From assembly GCF_029946145.1 (NCBI RefSeq), contig NZ_JAQSDY010000013.1:181873-245872 (forward strand): a stretch of 64,000 bases of DNA, in the 5' to 3' direction. The number at the start of each line of letters is the position of its first letter. Positions within the stretch are counted from its first letter, which is position 1. The notes below the pieces were generated by a model that did not search any database, was not told the DNA's origin, and saw only the letters and a list, made by a program, of their open reading frames with translations. This DNA is from Brevundimonas sp. Its GTDB lineage: Bacteria > Pseudomonadota > Alphaproteobacteria > Caulobacterales > Caulobacteraceae. This document shows, piece by piece, positions 55,980 to 64,000 of the stretch. The translations under genes were made by a program, and so were the position numbers.

Positions 55980-56680
55980 TACGCGGCCTCCTTCTTCGTC
56001 TTGGCAGCCGGTTTGGCGGCCGAGGCGGCCTCGGCTTCACGACGCGACGGGGTGTAGTCCTTGTAGGTGGCTTCGATCGCTTCGATCGCCGCCTTGGTCA
56101 GCACCAGCTTGTCGGCCCGCAGGATGTCGTAAACGTTCAGGCCGGCGTTCGGCAGGACGTTCACCATCGGAATGTTGCGGGCGGCCAGGCCGAAGTTCGT
56201 GTCGACTTCCGGACCGGCGATGATCAGCGTGCGGGTCCAGCCCAGCTTGCCGAGGGTTTCGCGCAGACCGGCGGTCTTGGCGTCCTTCAGCGAGATGTTG
56301 TCGACGATGACCAGATCACCGGCGACGACCTTGGCCGACAGCGCATGACGCAGGGCCAGGGCGCGAACCTTCTTGGGCAGGGAGAAGCCGTGGTCGCGAA
56401 CGACCGGGCCGAAGGCGCGCGAACCACCGACGAACTGCGGGGCGCGGCGCGAACCGTGACGGGCGCCGCCGGTTCCCTTCTGCTTGTACATCTTCTTGCC
56501 GGTGCGAGAGTTCTCGTTCCGGGTCTGGACCTTGTGGGTGCCGGCGCGGCGCTTGGCCAGTTGCCAGTTGACGTAACGGGCCAGGATGTCGCCGCGAATG
56601 TCGGTGATGCCGAAGACGGCTTCCGACAGTTCGACGTCACCGGCGGCCTTGCCGTCGAGTTTGATGACCGGGATTTTCAT
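55979..56680 (-). CDS. rplD: 50S ribosomal protein L4
   Basis: 233 residues. [20 protein letters not shown], then the long tunnel loop [30 protein letters not shown] and [21 protein letters not shown] 25-residue Ala/Lys-rich tail ([19 protein letters not shown]) follows. L4 represses its own S10 operon in E. coli by binding the leader. A long leader exists here (see rpsJ promoter), but that mechanism is unproven in alphaproteobacteria. Confidence 0.97.
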   Translation of the reverse strand: MKIPVIKLDGKAAGDVELSEAVFGITDIRGDILARYVNWQLAKRRAGTHKVQTRNENSRTGKKMYKQKGTGGARHGSRRAPQFVGGSRAFGPVVRDHGFSLPKKVRALALRHALSAKVVAGDLVIVDNISLKDAKTAGLRETLGKLGWTRTLIIAGPEVDTNFGLAARNIPMVNVLPNAGLNVYDILRADKLVLTKAAIEAIEATYKDYTPSRREAEAASAAKPAAKTKKEAA

Positions 56681-57441
56681 TACGCTTCACCGCCTTCGGT
56701 GGTCTCGACTGCGGGGGCCTCTTCCGCCGGCGTTTCAGCCGGTTGAGCCGCAGCAGCCGAACCGCCCTTGGACTTCACGCCGCCGGGGAACGGGGCGTCG
56801 GCCGGACGGGCCTTCTTGATGGCGTCGCGAACCTTGACCCAGGTGCCCTCGTGACCGGGGACGGCGCCCTTGATCAGCAGCAGGCCACGCTCGACGTCGA
56901 CGCGGAACACGGTGAGGTTCTGGGTGGTGACGACTTCACAGCCATAGTGGCCGGCCATCTTCTTGCCCTTGAACGTCTTGCCCGGATCCTGACGCTGACC
57001 GGTCGAACCGTGCGAACGGTGCGAGACCGAGACGCCGTGGGTCGCCCGCAGGCCGCCGAAGTTCCAGCGCTTCATGGCGCCGGCGAAGCCCTTGCCGATG
57101 GTCTCGGCCTGGACGTCGACCTTCTGGCCGGCGACGAAGTGGTCAGCCGAGAACTCGGAGCCCACATCCATCATGGCGTCCGCATCGATGCGGAACTCGG
57201 TGACATAGGCCTTGGGTTCCACTTCAAGCTTGGCGAAGGATTCGCGCTGAGCCTTGTTGGTGTTCTTGGCCTTCTTGGTGCCAGCGCCCAGCTGGAGAGC
57301 GACGTAGCCGTCACGCTCCTGGGTACGTTGGCCGACGACTTGGCAGCCGTCGAGCTGAAGCACAGTGACCGGTACGTGCGCGCCGTCATCGGCGAACACG
57401 CGGGTCATGCCCAGCTTCTTGGCGATCACGCCCGTGCGCAT
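56680..57441 (-). CDS. rplC: 50S ribosomal protein L3 with acidic tail
   Basis: 253 residues; the core ends near residue 215. [72 protein letters not shown] are diagnostic. The last 35 residues are Ala/Pro/Glu-rich ([20 protein letters not shown]), an acidic extension unusual for a ribosomal protein but seen in relatives. It helps start 50S assembly. Confidence 0.97.
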   Translation of the reverse strand: MRTGVIAKKLGMTRVFADDGAHVPVTVLQLDGCQVVGQRTQERDGYVALQLGAGTKKAKNTNKAQRESFAKLEVEPKAYVTEFRIDADAMMDVGSEFSADHFVAGQKVDVQAETIGKGFAGAMKRWNFGGLRATHGVSVSHRSHGSTGQRQDPGKTFKGKKMAGHYGCEVVTTQNLTVFRVDVERGLLLIKGAVPGHEGTWVKVRDAIKKARPADAPFPGGVKSKGGSAAAAQPAETPAEEAPAVETTEGGEA

Positions 57442-57461
57442 CGGATCCCGCCTCTTTCCAA

Positions 57462-57767
<306 letters not shown>

Positions 57768-58424
57768 ATCGGTCGTATTTCCCAAGCAGGCGAACCTGCG
57801 TCCCTGTGAACCATTTCAAAGACCGGAGGCCTTCAGGCACGAATGCCTTCAGAGTACGCACGTCCGCAAAAACGATCGGCCCACGCAGCGAACCGCGAAG
57901 GCCGTTGAAGTCCTGGGTCACTGCAAAGAACAGGGTCTCAGGTCGTTCCTGCGAACCGCGTCTGCATCCCCAAAACACGCGGGATGCACAGCCGGTCCAA
58001 CAAGAGTTGGCGCTTATGACGATTGAGTCCCGTTTCGTCAAGCGGCGAAAACGTGGCGCAGGCTGGGTTTCGCCTGTTTCGCGGGCGAGGAGAGACGCCG
58101 CCGGATTTCACGGCCGTCCCGAGGCGGCCGCGACGACCGCTTCATGGCGAACCGTCTTGTATGGAGAGCCGTGAGCCGCCGCTGGATTTCGCGATCCGGT
58201 CACCGTGAGCCCGGATTGTCGCCGTTTCTGACAGCTGGAACACAGAGCGCCGTTATGCTTACGCTTGGGCGCCGCATAGGCGCCACAATGCGTTGCCGAG
58301 CCGCCACAACCGTCTCAAGCCGCTGTTTTGTGACGCTATTGTAATGGTGAAGCCTGCCACAGCGCTGATAGCCGGGAGCTTCGCGACGCGACTCCCCGCG
58401 GTTGCGACAATGGAAAAGCAAAAA
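57768..58424. other. Long gene-free region: S10 leader and upstream promoter DNA
   Basis: 657 nt without a convincing gene between rpsJ and the beta-barrel protein. The rpsJ side holds the putative leader, with hairpins GCAGGCGAACCTGC (57786-57799) and GCATCCC...GGGATGC (57964-57970 and 57980-57986). The other side, 58042-58424, should contain the promoter of the barrel gene, but no clear -35/-10 pair was identified. Confidence 0.55.
58013..58041 (-). promoter_or_regulatory. rpsJ: Putative promoter of the S10 operon
   Basis: On the minus strand TTGACG (58036-58041) and CATAAG (58013-58018) are 17 nt apart. The implied start at about 58006 would give a leader of about 240 nt before rpsJ, long enough for an S10-type regulatory leader. 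The -10 is only a 4 of 6 match, so other starts are possible. Confidence 0.5.
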
Positions 58425-59198
58425 ATGAAGTCTCTCCTCCTCGCCACGGCCGCCGTGGCCGCCTTCGCCGCCGCCCCGGCCTTCGCCCAGGACGCCGTCG
58501 GCTCGATCGGCGTCAACTATTCCAACACGGACATCGACATCGTCGGCCTGAACGGCGAAGTCGAAGCTGCCGCCGTTGACGCCGGCGTCGCCATCCCCGT
58601 CACCTCGGACTGGACCGTCACCGTGGACGGCGGTTTCAGCCTCGCCCTCGACGGCGCTGACGACGCCGATGACAGCAGCACCAACGGCCGCGTCCACGTC
58701 AGCCGCAACTTCGGCAATGTCCGCGTTGGCGCTTTCGCCGGCGGCGCCGAAGCGGCCGACGAGCAGCTGTGGAGCTTCGGCGCCGAAGCCCAGGCCTATC
58801 TGAACGACAAGGTCACCCTGACCGGCGTCGTCGCCTATGAGACGGTCGAGAGCACGGACGCAGACATCTGGAGCGTGGGCGGCGACGCCTCCTACTTCAT
58901 CTCCCCGACGTTCCGCGTGAACGCCGGCGCCGGCTGGTCGACCGCCGACCTCGGCGCGGGCGTCGATGGCGACGGCTGGTCCGCCAATGTCGGCGGCGAA
59001 TACCAGTTCCCGGGCACCGGCATCAGCGTGGCCGCCGGCTACGTTCGTTCGGAAATCGAGGACCTGGACCTGCAGGCCGACACCATCAACGTGGGCCTGC
59101 GCTTCTCGTTCGGCGGCGACCTGCAGACGCGTCAGCGTTCGGGCGCAGACCTGGGCCGCACCGCCGTCGGCGTCGGCTCCCTGCTGGGCGGCCTCTAG
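58425..59198 (+). CDS. Porin-family outer-membrane beta-barrel protein
   Basis: 257 residues from ATG 58425 (MKSLLLATAAVAAFAAAPAF, cleaved after FAQ); ATG 58410 would add five residues. The mature part alternates strands and short acidic turns: GSIGVNYSNTDIDIVGLNGE, WTVTVDGGFSLALDGADDAD, VHVSRNFGNVRVGAFAGGAE, and INVGLRFSFGGDLQTRQRSG. It looks like an eight- to ten-stranded barrel. The C-terminal 20 residues after the last strand (RSGADLGRTAVGVGSLLGGL) are an unusual extension. It ends before a strong terminator. The role is unknown. Confidence 0.75.
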   Translation: MKSLLLATAAVAAFAAAPAFAQDAVGSIGVNYSNTDIDIVGLNGEVEAAAVDAGVAIPVTSDWTVTVDGGFSLALDGADDADDSSTNGRVHVSRNFGNVRVGAFAGGAEAADEQLWSFGAEAQAYLNDKVTLTGVVAYETVESTDADIWSVGGDASYFISPTFRVNAGAGWSTADLGAGVDGDGWSANVGGEYQFPGTGISVAAGYVRSEIEDLDLQADTINVGLRFSFGGDLQTRQRSGADLGRTAVGVGSLLGGL

Positions 59199-59226
59199 GC
59201 CAGAGCCTTCGGGCCCAGACGACAGA

Positions 59227-59257
59227 AGCCCCGGCGGAGCGATCCGCCGGGGCTTTC
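59227..59257 (+). terminator. Terminator after the beta-barrel gene
   Basis: Perfect 12-bp stem AGCCCCGGCGGA (59227-59238) and TCCGCCGGGGCT (59243-59254), loop GCGA, followed by TT and a C-broken T-run. It lies 29 nt after the stop. Confidence 0.9.
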
Positions 59258-59287
59258 TGCTGCCGGCCAGACAGACGGCAGGCATGG

Positions 59288-59322
59288 AAAAAGGCCCGGA
59301 GGGTTCCACGCTCCCGGGCCTT
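59288..59322 (-). terminator. Terminator for the GSGD-repeat gene
   Basis: On the minus strand AAGGCCCGGGAG pairs with CTCCGGGCCTT with one unpaired base, followed by the TTTTT complement of A-run 59288-59292. It lies just after the stop of the 59344-60234 gene and faces the terminator of the convergent barrel gene. Confidence 0.82.
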
Positions 59323-59343
59323 CTCCGTCGCGACGACCGGGGG

Positions 59344-60234
59344 TCAGTCGCCGATGCGGATGTCTCCGCCGCCGACCACCGAGCGGCTGACCGACCCGGT
59401 GGCGCGGGCCACGGTGACGTCGCCACCGCCGACGAGGGACACGTCGACATCTCCGGCGACGCCGCCGAAGTTCACGTCGCCCGATCCTGCGATGCTGATG
59501 CTGAGGTCCGGGGCCGTTCCGGCGCGGATGTCCACGTCGCCGGATCCACCGATCGAGACATCGACCGGGCCGTCAACCCGGGCCACGACGATGTCGCCGG
59601 ATCCACCGATCGCGATATCAAGGTCCCGCGTGGCTCCGGCCGTCACTGACCCGGACCCTCCGATGCTGATGTCCATCGACGTCGAGGTTCCGGCGCGCAT
59701 GTCGCCCGAGCCGCCGATGCTCAGGGACACGGGCCCTTCCGTGTTGGCCACGTTCCAGTAGCCGCAGCCGCCGTTTCCGAGGTCCACGGAGGCGGCGCCC
59801 CGACCGATCGAGCCGAACACGGCGCCCGAAGCATCGACGTTGACGTCACGCGGCGTGCGGATGACGATCAGCGGGGCGTCGGAGACGTTGATGCGGCCGA
59901 CATTGCGCACCTCGACCGTGACGCCCTCACCCGGCTGACCGGGATTGTCTGGCCGCGAGTTGCAGTTGCGGATGCCGTCACCGCGATTCAGGAAGCCGCG
60001 GCGTCCGAGGCCGCCGTCGATGCGGACGTCGGCGCCGTCGCGAGTGACCCGCACCGGGGGCAGGCCGGACGATCCTTGCTCGATCTCCACGGCGATGTCG
60101 GTGCGGTCCTCGACCACCACGGCCACGCGGGCCACGGCGTGGCGGATCTCGACTTCGGGCCCCGGCCCGGCGAAGGCGGGGGCGGCCATGGCGGCGGCGG
60201 CGATGGCGGCGGCGGATACGATAGCGAGTTTCAT
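59344..60234 (-). CDS. Secreted protein with GSGD/GGGD beta-solenoid repeats (DUF2807-like)
   Basis: 296 residues with signal peptide MKLAIVSAAAIAAAAMAAPA (cleaved after FAG). The first third contains two Cys-bearing loops (GDGIRNCNSRPDN, NGGCGYWN). From about residue 175 comes a run of short repeats of 18-24 residues: VSLSIGGSGDMRAG, MDISIGGSGSVTAG, LDIAIGGSGDIVVA, VDVSIGGSGDVDIR, LSISIAGSGDVNFG, VDVSLVGGGDVTVA, VSRSVVGGGDIRIG. This is the pattern of DUF2807/head-GIN-like beta-solenoids, in which each turn ends with G-S/G-G-D. The final IRIGD closes the last turn. The function is unknown, perhaps adhesion or envelope structure. Confidence 0.75.
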   Translation of the reverse strand: MKLAIVSAAAIAAAAMAAPAFAGPGPEVEIRHAVARVAVVVEDRTDIAVEIEQGSSGLPPVRVTRDGADVRIDGGLGRRGFLNRGDGIRNCNSRPDNPGQPGEGVTVEVRNVGRINVSDAPLIVIRTPRDVNVDASGAVFGSIGRGAASVDLGNGGCGYWNVANTEGPVSLSIGGSGDMRAGTSTSMDISIGGSGSVTAGATRDLDIAIGGSGDIVVARVDGPVDVSIGGSGDVDIRAGTAPDLSISIAGSGDVNFGGVAGDVDVSLVGGGDVTVARATGSVSRSVVGGGDIRIGD

Positions 60235-60330
60235 GGCGTGTTCCCTCTCCGGAAGTTGGCCGGAAAGTGCGTCCGCCGGGACGCCGAGTCAGCTTAAATC
60301 GAGGTCATGACGCCATTGTAAGGAAGCGGC

Positions 60331-61239
60331 TCAGGCCCGCAGCGCGCCCGCGCCGTCAGCCGCGCCGATCTCCGGCTCGAAGTCCCGCTCGAAATGGGCG
60401 ATCCGGCTCTTCAGCCCCCCGACCCGTTTCAGCGCCAGCGAGGCGGCCCAGCGGGCGGCCAGTTCCGGCGGCGTCATCCGGTCCGTCATGCGGGGCCGTC
60501 CGCCCTGGCTGCGCAGCACGGCATTGGTATAGAGGGCGCCGTTCCTGAACCGCGACGGCCAGGTCTGGAAGTCCATCGACAGGGAGACGCAGAACCGGTC
60601 CAGGTTCTCGACCCGATGCGGCGCATAGATGGGCCAGGTCAGGGCCTGACCCGGCTCCAGGTCGATCACCTGGGCGTCGGCCTCGAAGGCCAGCGAATAG
60701 GGCAGTTCCTCGGTCGTCTGGCGCGACACCACCTGCTCCATGTCCGCCTCGGCCAGATGGGCCTCGTCGCCGGGATAGACGAAGATCCGCTTGCGGCCCC
60801 GCAGGTGGAACAGCACCACACCCGCCGCATCGAAATGATACGGCACCCGCGCCTTGGGCGACGACAGGATCAGTTGGCCGGCGTTCCTGACCGCCCGCAG
60901 ACCCGGATACGCGTCCTGCACCTTGCGGAACTCGTCCATGGCCGCGGCCCACAGCTCGGGCCAGCCGGTCTCGACCTCGCGCAGATTGACCCACAACCGC
61001 CCCTGCTGGATCGCCGCCAGCAGTTCCTCGCCGTTCAGCCGCCCCCGCGCGCCGGTGCGCAGCGACACCTGCCCGGCGTCGTCGTAGTCGTACAGATTGA
61101 TGTCGAACAACCCGGCTGGGTATCGGTCCAGCACCGCCGCCAGCGCCTCGTCCGAGGCGAAGCCCTGCTCGACCAGGCTGTGAGGATGGATCTCGGCCTG
61201 TTTGATGGGGCCGGTATAGCGGGTGCGCGTGTCGCTCAT
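60331..61239 (-). CDS. Cupin/JmjC-like Fe(II)-dependent oxygenase-type protein
   Basis: 302 residues. A cupin core can be followed: strand ILSSPKARVPYHFDAAGVVL with H-x-D (His135, Asp137), FHLRGRKRIFVYPGDE, the later strand QALTWPIYAPHRVENLDRFC with the third ligand His208, and FCVSLSMDFQTW. These residues would bind one Fe(II), as in JmjC-type or aspartyl-hydroxylase-like enzymes. The substrate is unknown. It lies 8 nt downstream of the GNAT-like gene, so it is in the same operon. Confidence 0.7.
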   Translation of the reverse strand: MSDTRTRYTGPIKQAEIHPHSLVEQGFASDEALAAVLDRYPAGLFDINLYDYDDAGQVSLRTGARGRLNGEELLAAIQQGRLWVNLREVETGWPELWAAAMDEFRKVQDAYPGLRAVRNAGQLILSSPKARVPYHFDAAGVVLFHLRGRKRIFVYPGDEAHLAEADMEQVVSRQTTEELPYSLAFEADAQVIDLEPGQALTWPIYAPHRVENLDRFCVSLSMDFQTWPSRFRNGALYTNAVLRSQGGRPRMTDRMTPPELAARWAASLALKRVGGLKSRIAHFERDFEPEIGAADGAGALRA

Positions 61240-61247
61240 GGGATGTC

Positions 61248-62414
61248 TCAGGCCGGAACGGGTCGGGTCGAACCCTGGCGGGCCTTTGCAAGCGCCGCGC
61301 CCGCCGCCTGGACCGCGCCCCTGAACCGATTGCCCGGCGTGGTCTCGCAGGCCTCGATGGCCGCCCAGCGCCGCCGCACGCTTGTCCGCAGCCGCTGGCC
61401 AGGCCCGCCCAGCACCCCGACCGCCGCCTCGCTGACCGCCGCCCCAAGACCGGGCTTCAGCACCACCGCCTCGCGCACGATGCGCGCGCCGTTGCAGAAG
61501 TACTTTTTATAATGCTCACCCTCGAACCCGAAGTCGAAGGTGCGATAGCCGAGCTCCGACGCCAGCCGCATGGTGTCCATGCTCAGCAGGATGCCGGGGG
61601 AACACCGCGCCAGGCTGGGCTCATAGCCCGGGAACCAGAAATGGTACTGGTCGCCGGCGTGCAGCGAATATTCGATCGCGGTCAGACGGTCGCCGGCCCA
61701 CAGCCCGGCCATGGAGGCGCCGAAGCCATCACGCTCTTCCCTGAGCAGGGCGTGCAGCAGGTCCGCGGTCCAGCCGCAGGCGAAGATGTCGTGCCGCCCC
61801 GTGCGCCTGTACTGATCCCGCTTGAGCCCGATCAGCCAGTCCAGCAGGGCCGGGTCACGCAGGCCACGCTCGACCCGCAGCGGGCCCAGCTCGGCCTCCA
61901 TGCTGCGCCGGGCGCGCTCCTTGTCCTTGAAGAATTTGCCGTGGGTGGCGCGACGTTCGGCGTACCAGCCGTCATAGCCTCCCTCCCCCAGTTCGACCTG
62001 CACCGTGCGCCGATCCTCGCCCAGGCCCGTCTCGCCCATCCAGGCCGTGACGTTCAGCCGGGTCGCGCCCAGCGCCCGCGCGACCTCTTCCAGCGAGGGA
62101 GCCTGACCCGGGAAGGCAATGACCCCGTGATAATCATTCATCGGCGCGGCCAGGGGCTGAAGCGCCCCGCCCCGCCGCTGGTGGGGGAAGAAACCGACCG
62201 TCTCGCCGCCGCGCGAGAACACCGCCACCGCCGCGTCCGGACTGATACGTCCGGCGACCCGGGCGAACTCGGGCCGGAAGTACGGGCTGTTCAGCGACGG
62301 GTTGGCCGCCAGCATGTCGCGCCACAGGGCCCACCGGGTCTCGCCCAGCGCGTCGATTGCGACGATTTCCACCTGAAGCGCAGCCATTCGAACGTCCCGC
62401 GGCGAATCCGTCAC
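61248..62414 (-). CDS. GNAT_6/BioF2-like acyltransferase (CelD type)
   Basis: 388 residues from GTG 62414, which has AAGGCGG upstream; ATG 62386 is an alternative. The fold is a double GNAT: WALWRDMLAANPSLNSPYFR at the start of the first, HGKFFKDKERARRSMEAELG, and the second GNAT SMAGLWAGDRLTAIEYSLHA GDQYHFWFPGYEP with the end TMRLASELGYRTFDFGFEGE HYKKYF. Relatives are annotated as cellulose-biosynthesis or FemAB-like acetyltransferases of envelope polysaccharide. It forms a pair with the JmjC-like gene. Confidence 0.82.
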   Translation of the reverse strand: MTDSPRDVRMAALQVEIVAIDALGETRWALWRDMLAANPSLNSPYFRPEFARVAGRISPDAAVAVFSRGGETVGFFPHQRRGGALQPLAAPMNDYHGVIAFPGQAPSLEEVARALGATRLNVTAWMGETGLGEDRRTVQVELGEGGYDGWYAERRATHGKFFKDKERARRSMEAELGPLRVERGLRDPALLDWLIGLKRDQYRRTGRHDIFACGWTADLLHALLREERDGFGASMAGLWAGDRLTAIEYSLHAGDQYHFWFPGYEPSLARCSPGILLSMDTMRLASELGYRTFDFGFEGEHYKKYFCNGARIVREAVVLKPGLGAAVSEAAVGVLGGPGQRLRTSVRRRWAAIEACETTPGNRFRGAVQAAGAALAKARQGSTRPVPA

Positions 62415-62547
62415 GGACCGCCTTCATGCAGCGGACATAGCCTGCCGCCCGTTTCAGGCCGGTGAGCGTTCATGGTGAATGACGAATGACCGGGAGCCTC
62501 GCGCGGCCGCCGGGCGTTGCGGTTTCACAATTCATCCCGGAGCCCCG

Positions 62548-62718
62548 ATGACCGATCCGAAACGCCCGCCCAACCGCGAGACCGAAAACGAAGACCAGCG
62601 CAGTCCATCCCGCGAAGGCCAGCCGCCCCGTCCCGCGACCGAGCCCCGGGGATCGGAAGGCTCCTCCAACTCGGGGGAGACCGCCACCGACCCCGCGACG
62701 GGCAAGCCGAACCCCTGA
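62548..62718 (+). CDS. Small disordered protein, hypothetical
   Basis: 56 residues from ATG 62548 (GGAG upstream). Almost entirely polar: MTDPKRPPNRETENEDQRSP and GSEGSSNSGETATDPATGKP. No domain, signal or membrane segment. It sits 59 nt before the L,D-transpeptidase gene on the same strand. The codon pattern and ribosome-binding site support a real gene, but nothing identifies its role. Confidence 0.5.
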   Translation: MTDPKRPPNRETENEDQRSPSREGQPPRPATEPRGSEGSSNSGETATDPATGKPNP

Positions 62719-62777
62719 CCTGGAACGGGCGGCGCGGTGAGGGATTGGGTCCGGACACCCTCAACATCCGGATTCCC

Positions 62778-63869
62778 ATGTCGCTCCGCCTGATCCTCGC
62801 CTCCGCCAGTCTCCTCGCCCTCGCCGCCTGCGGCGCACCGGACTCCGACCAGCCCGCGCAAGACGTCCCGACGGCGCAGGGCGCGGCCTCCACGGCGGGA
62901 CCACCCGTTCTGAGCGTCGCCCAGATCGAGGCCGGCGTCCCGCAAGCGGCGGACGCCCCGGGCGCGACGGCGCCGGCGCCCACGCCGGCTCAGGCTGTGG
63001 GTGAAGCGGGCGATGCAACCCCCACGACCCCGCCCGACGCCGGTCTGGTGCGGCTTCAGATTCTTCTGGACCGGACGGTCTTCTCGCCGGGCATGATCGA
63101 CGGCCTGGCGGGCGACAACACGCGCCAGGCGGTGGCCGCCTATCGCAAGGCCAACAACCTTGGCTCGGGCGACGCCGTGGACACCGCCCTGCTCCAGCAT
63201 CTCGCGGCCGCCGACACCGCCCGCGTGATGGCGCAACATGTGATCACGGCCGCCGACATCGCGGGCCCCTTCAGCCCGCCGGCCCAGGGCGAACTGGCCG
63301 ACATCGCCAGGTCCGGGACCAATTTCGTCAGCCCGCTGGAGCGGCTGGCCGAACGGTTCCACATCACCGAGGCTCTGCTTCAGGGTCTGAACCCCGGGGT
63401 CGATTTCCGCCGCGCCGGCCAGACCATCGTGGTTCCCGCCGTCACGGATACGCCGCTGACGGGTGTCGCCCGCATCGTGGTCGACAAGGCGGAACGCTCC
63501 GCGCGGGCCTTTGACGCGGCCGGCAAGCTGCTGGCCTTCTATCCCGCCACCATCGGCTCGAGCGAGCGGCCCGCCCCTTCGGGTACAGTCACCGTGACCG
63601 GCGTCGCCCCGGAGCCGAACTACACCTACGATCCCACCCGGGTGTCCTACGACCGGGGAGACCAGAAGGTCGTCATTCCCGCCGGCCCCAACAATCCGGT
63701 CGGCACGGTCTGGATCGACCTGTCGCGCGACACCTACGGCATCCACGGGTCGCCGGATCCGTCGAAGATCGGCAAGACCGCCTCTAACGGTTGCGTCCGC
63801 CTGACGAACTGGGACGCCGAACAGTTGGCGGCGGGCGTCAAACCGGGCGTGGTGGTGCGGTTCATCTGA
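62778..63869 (+). CDS. L,D-transpeptidase (YkuD), lipoprotein
   Basis: 363 residues from ATG 62778. Lipoprotein signal MSLRLILASASLLALAACGA (Cys18), an Ala/Pro-rich linker, a peptidoglycan-binding domain (LQILLDRTVFSPGMIDGLAG DNTRQAVAAY), a LysM-like segment (LERLAERFHITEALLQGLNP), then the YkuD catalytic domain with HG in TYGIHGSPDPSKIG and the nucleophile Cys in TASNGCVRLTNWDAEQLA. It makes 3-3 crosslinks or attaches proteins to peptidoglycan in the periplasm. The 3' end lies before a strong two-way terminator. Confidence 0.92.
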   Translation: MSLRLILASASLLALAACGAPDSDQPAQDVPTAQGAASTAGPPVLSVAQIEAGVPQAADAPGATAPAPTPAQAVGEAGDATPTTPPDAGLVRLQILLDRTVFSPGMIDGLAGDNTRQAVAAYRKANNLGSGDAVDTALLQHLAAADTARVMAQHVITAADIAGPFSPPAQGELADIARSGTNFVSPLERLAERFHITEALLQGLNPGVDFRRAGQTIVVPAVTDTPLTGVARIVVDKAERSARAFDAAGKLLAFYPATIGSSERPAPSGTVTVTGVAPEPNYTYDPTRVSYDRGDQKVVIPAGPNNPVGTVWIDLSRDTYGIHGSPDPSKIGKTASNGCVRLTNWDAEQLAAGVKPGVVVRFI

Positions 63870-63884
63870 TCCACCCAAAGCAAA

Positions 63885-63912
63885 ACGGCCCCCGGATTTC
63901 TCCGGGGGCCGC
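63885..63912 (-). terminator. Terminator after tuf (also facing the transpeptidase gene)
   Basis: Perfect 10-bp stem GGCCCCCGGA/TCCGGGGGCC (63887-63896 and 63901-63910) around TTTC. On the minus strand it is followed by GTTTTGC, so it best fits the end of the tuf transcript. Confidence 0.8.
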
Positions 63913-63945
63913 TCGCGTTTCAGATCGTCAGGAGACGACCGAGGC

Positions 63946-64000
63946 TTACTCGGTGATCTTGCTGACCACGCCGGCGCCGACGGTGCGGCCGCCTTCGCGG
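63946..64000 (-). CDS. tuf: Elongation factor Tu, C-terminal end
   Basis: The 18 complete codons read REGGRTVGAGVVSKITE and stop, the universal EF-Tu C-terminus (domain 3, GTP-dependent delivery of aminoacyl-tRNA). The 5' part is beyond the right edge. In many alphaproteobacteria tuf is next to rpsJ, but here 6 kb of unrelated genes separate them. Confidence 0.93.
   Translation of the reverse strand, partial: REGGRTVGAGVVSKITE

Noticed and set aside
57806..58290. Small plus-strand frames between rpsJ and the barrel protein
   Set aside because: They lack ribosome-binding sites and protein-like composition and overlap the putative S10 promoter and leader.

Overview
The window is GC-rich alphaproteobacterial chromosome. 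The gene content points to the Caulobacterales, probably Brevundimonas or a close relative. The signs are two DUF2336 proteins, a CC0125/CC1285-type lipoprotein, CtrA-like TTAA-N7-TTAA boxes, GTP-dependent PEP carboxykinase and abundant short palindromic intergenic repeats. The genus is an inference from content, not from a search. No rRNA, tRNA, CRISPR array, integrase or classical insertion sequence was seen.

Layout: (1) 1-9.8 kb: the 5' part of feoA behind a Fur-box-like site, a lipoprotein cytochrome c, an RND efflux pump with its adaptor, a class II aldolase, and a DUF2336 / NAD kinase / HPt cluster. (2) 9.8-18 kb: a second DUF2336 protein, a lytic transglycosylase, a TonB-like protein, a DAO-family oxidoreductase, pckG, a DUF938 methyltransferase, a GlcG-like protein and a pseudouridine synthase. 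(3) 18-26.7 kb: an accessory zone with a GST/MarR divergent pair, a GIY-YIG nuclease between palindromic elements, a phosphatase-like gene broken by another copy of that element, an AT-rich FRG-domain gene, pccB, a regulator/membrane-protein operon with two strong operators, an ATP12 chaperone and a HAD phosphatase. (4) 26.7-42.4 kb: mostly housekeeping and membrane genes (rluC, crcB, rarA, an HtrA protease, an MFS pump, an ABC transporter), including a regulator operon that looks leaderless. (5) 42.5-57.8 kb: the S10, spc and alpha ribosomal-protein clusters on the minus strand, from rpsJ to rplQ, with secY, adk, a TonB-like gene and rpoA. (6) 57.8-64 kb: a beta-barrel protein, a GSGD-repeat secreted protein, a JmjC-like/GNAT pair, an L,D-transpeptidase and the 3' end of tuf.

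How the genes work together: the ribosomal cluster appears to be driven from a promoter about 245 nt upstream of rpsJ, with a structured leader, and by a second good promoter before rpsM. A palindromic element lies inside the spc operon between rpmD and rplO, and a TonB-like gene lies between adk and rpsM. Envelope functions (RND pump, two TonB-like proteins, transglycosylase, L,D-transpeptidase, HtrA, barrel proteins) are spread along the window.

The most interesting structure is the set of three related palindromic elements at 20.4-21.4 kb. They flank a GIY-YIG nuclease gene, and one copy sits inside a recognisable protein-coding gene. This is direct evidence that the family has moved, and it makes the nuclease a candidate mobiliser.
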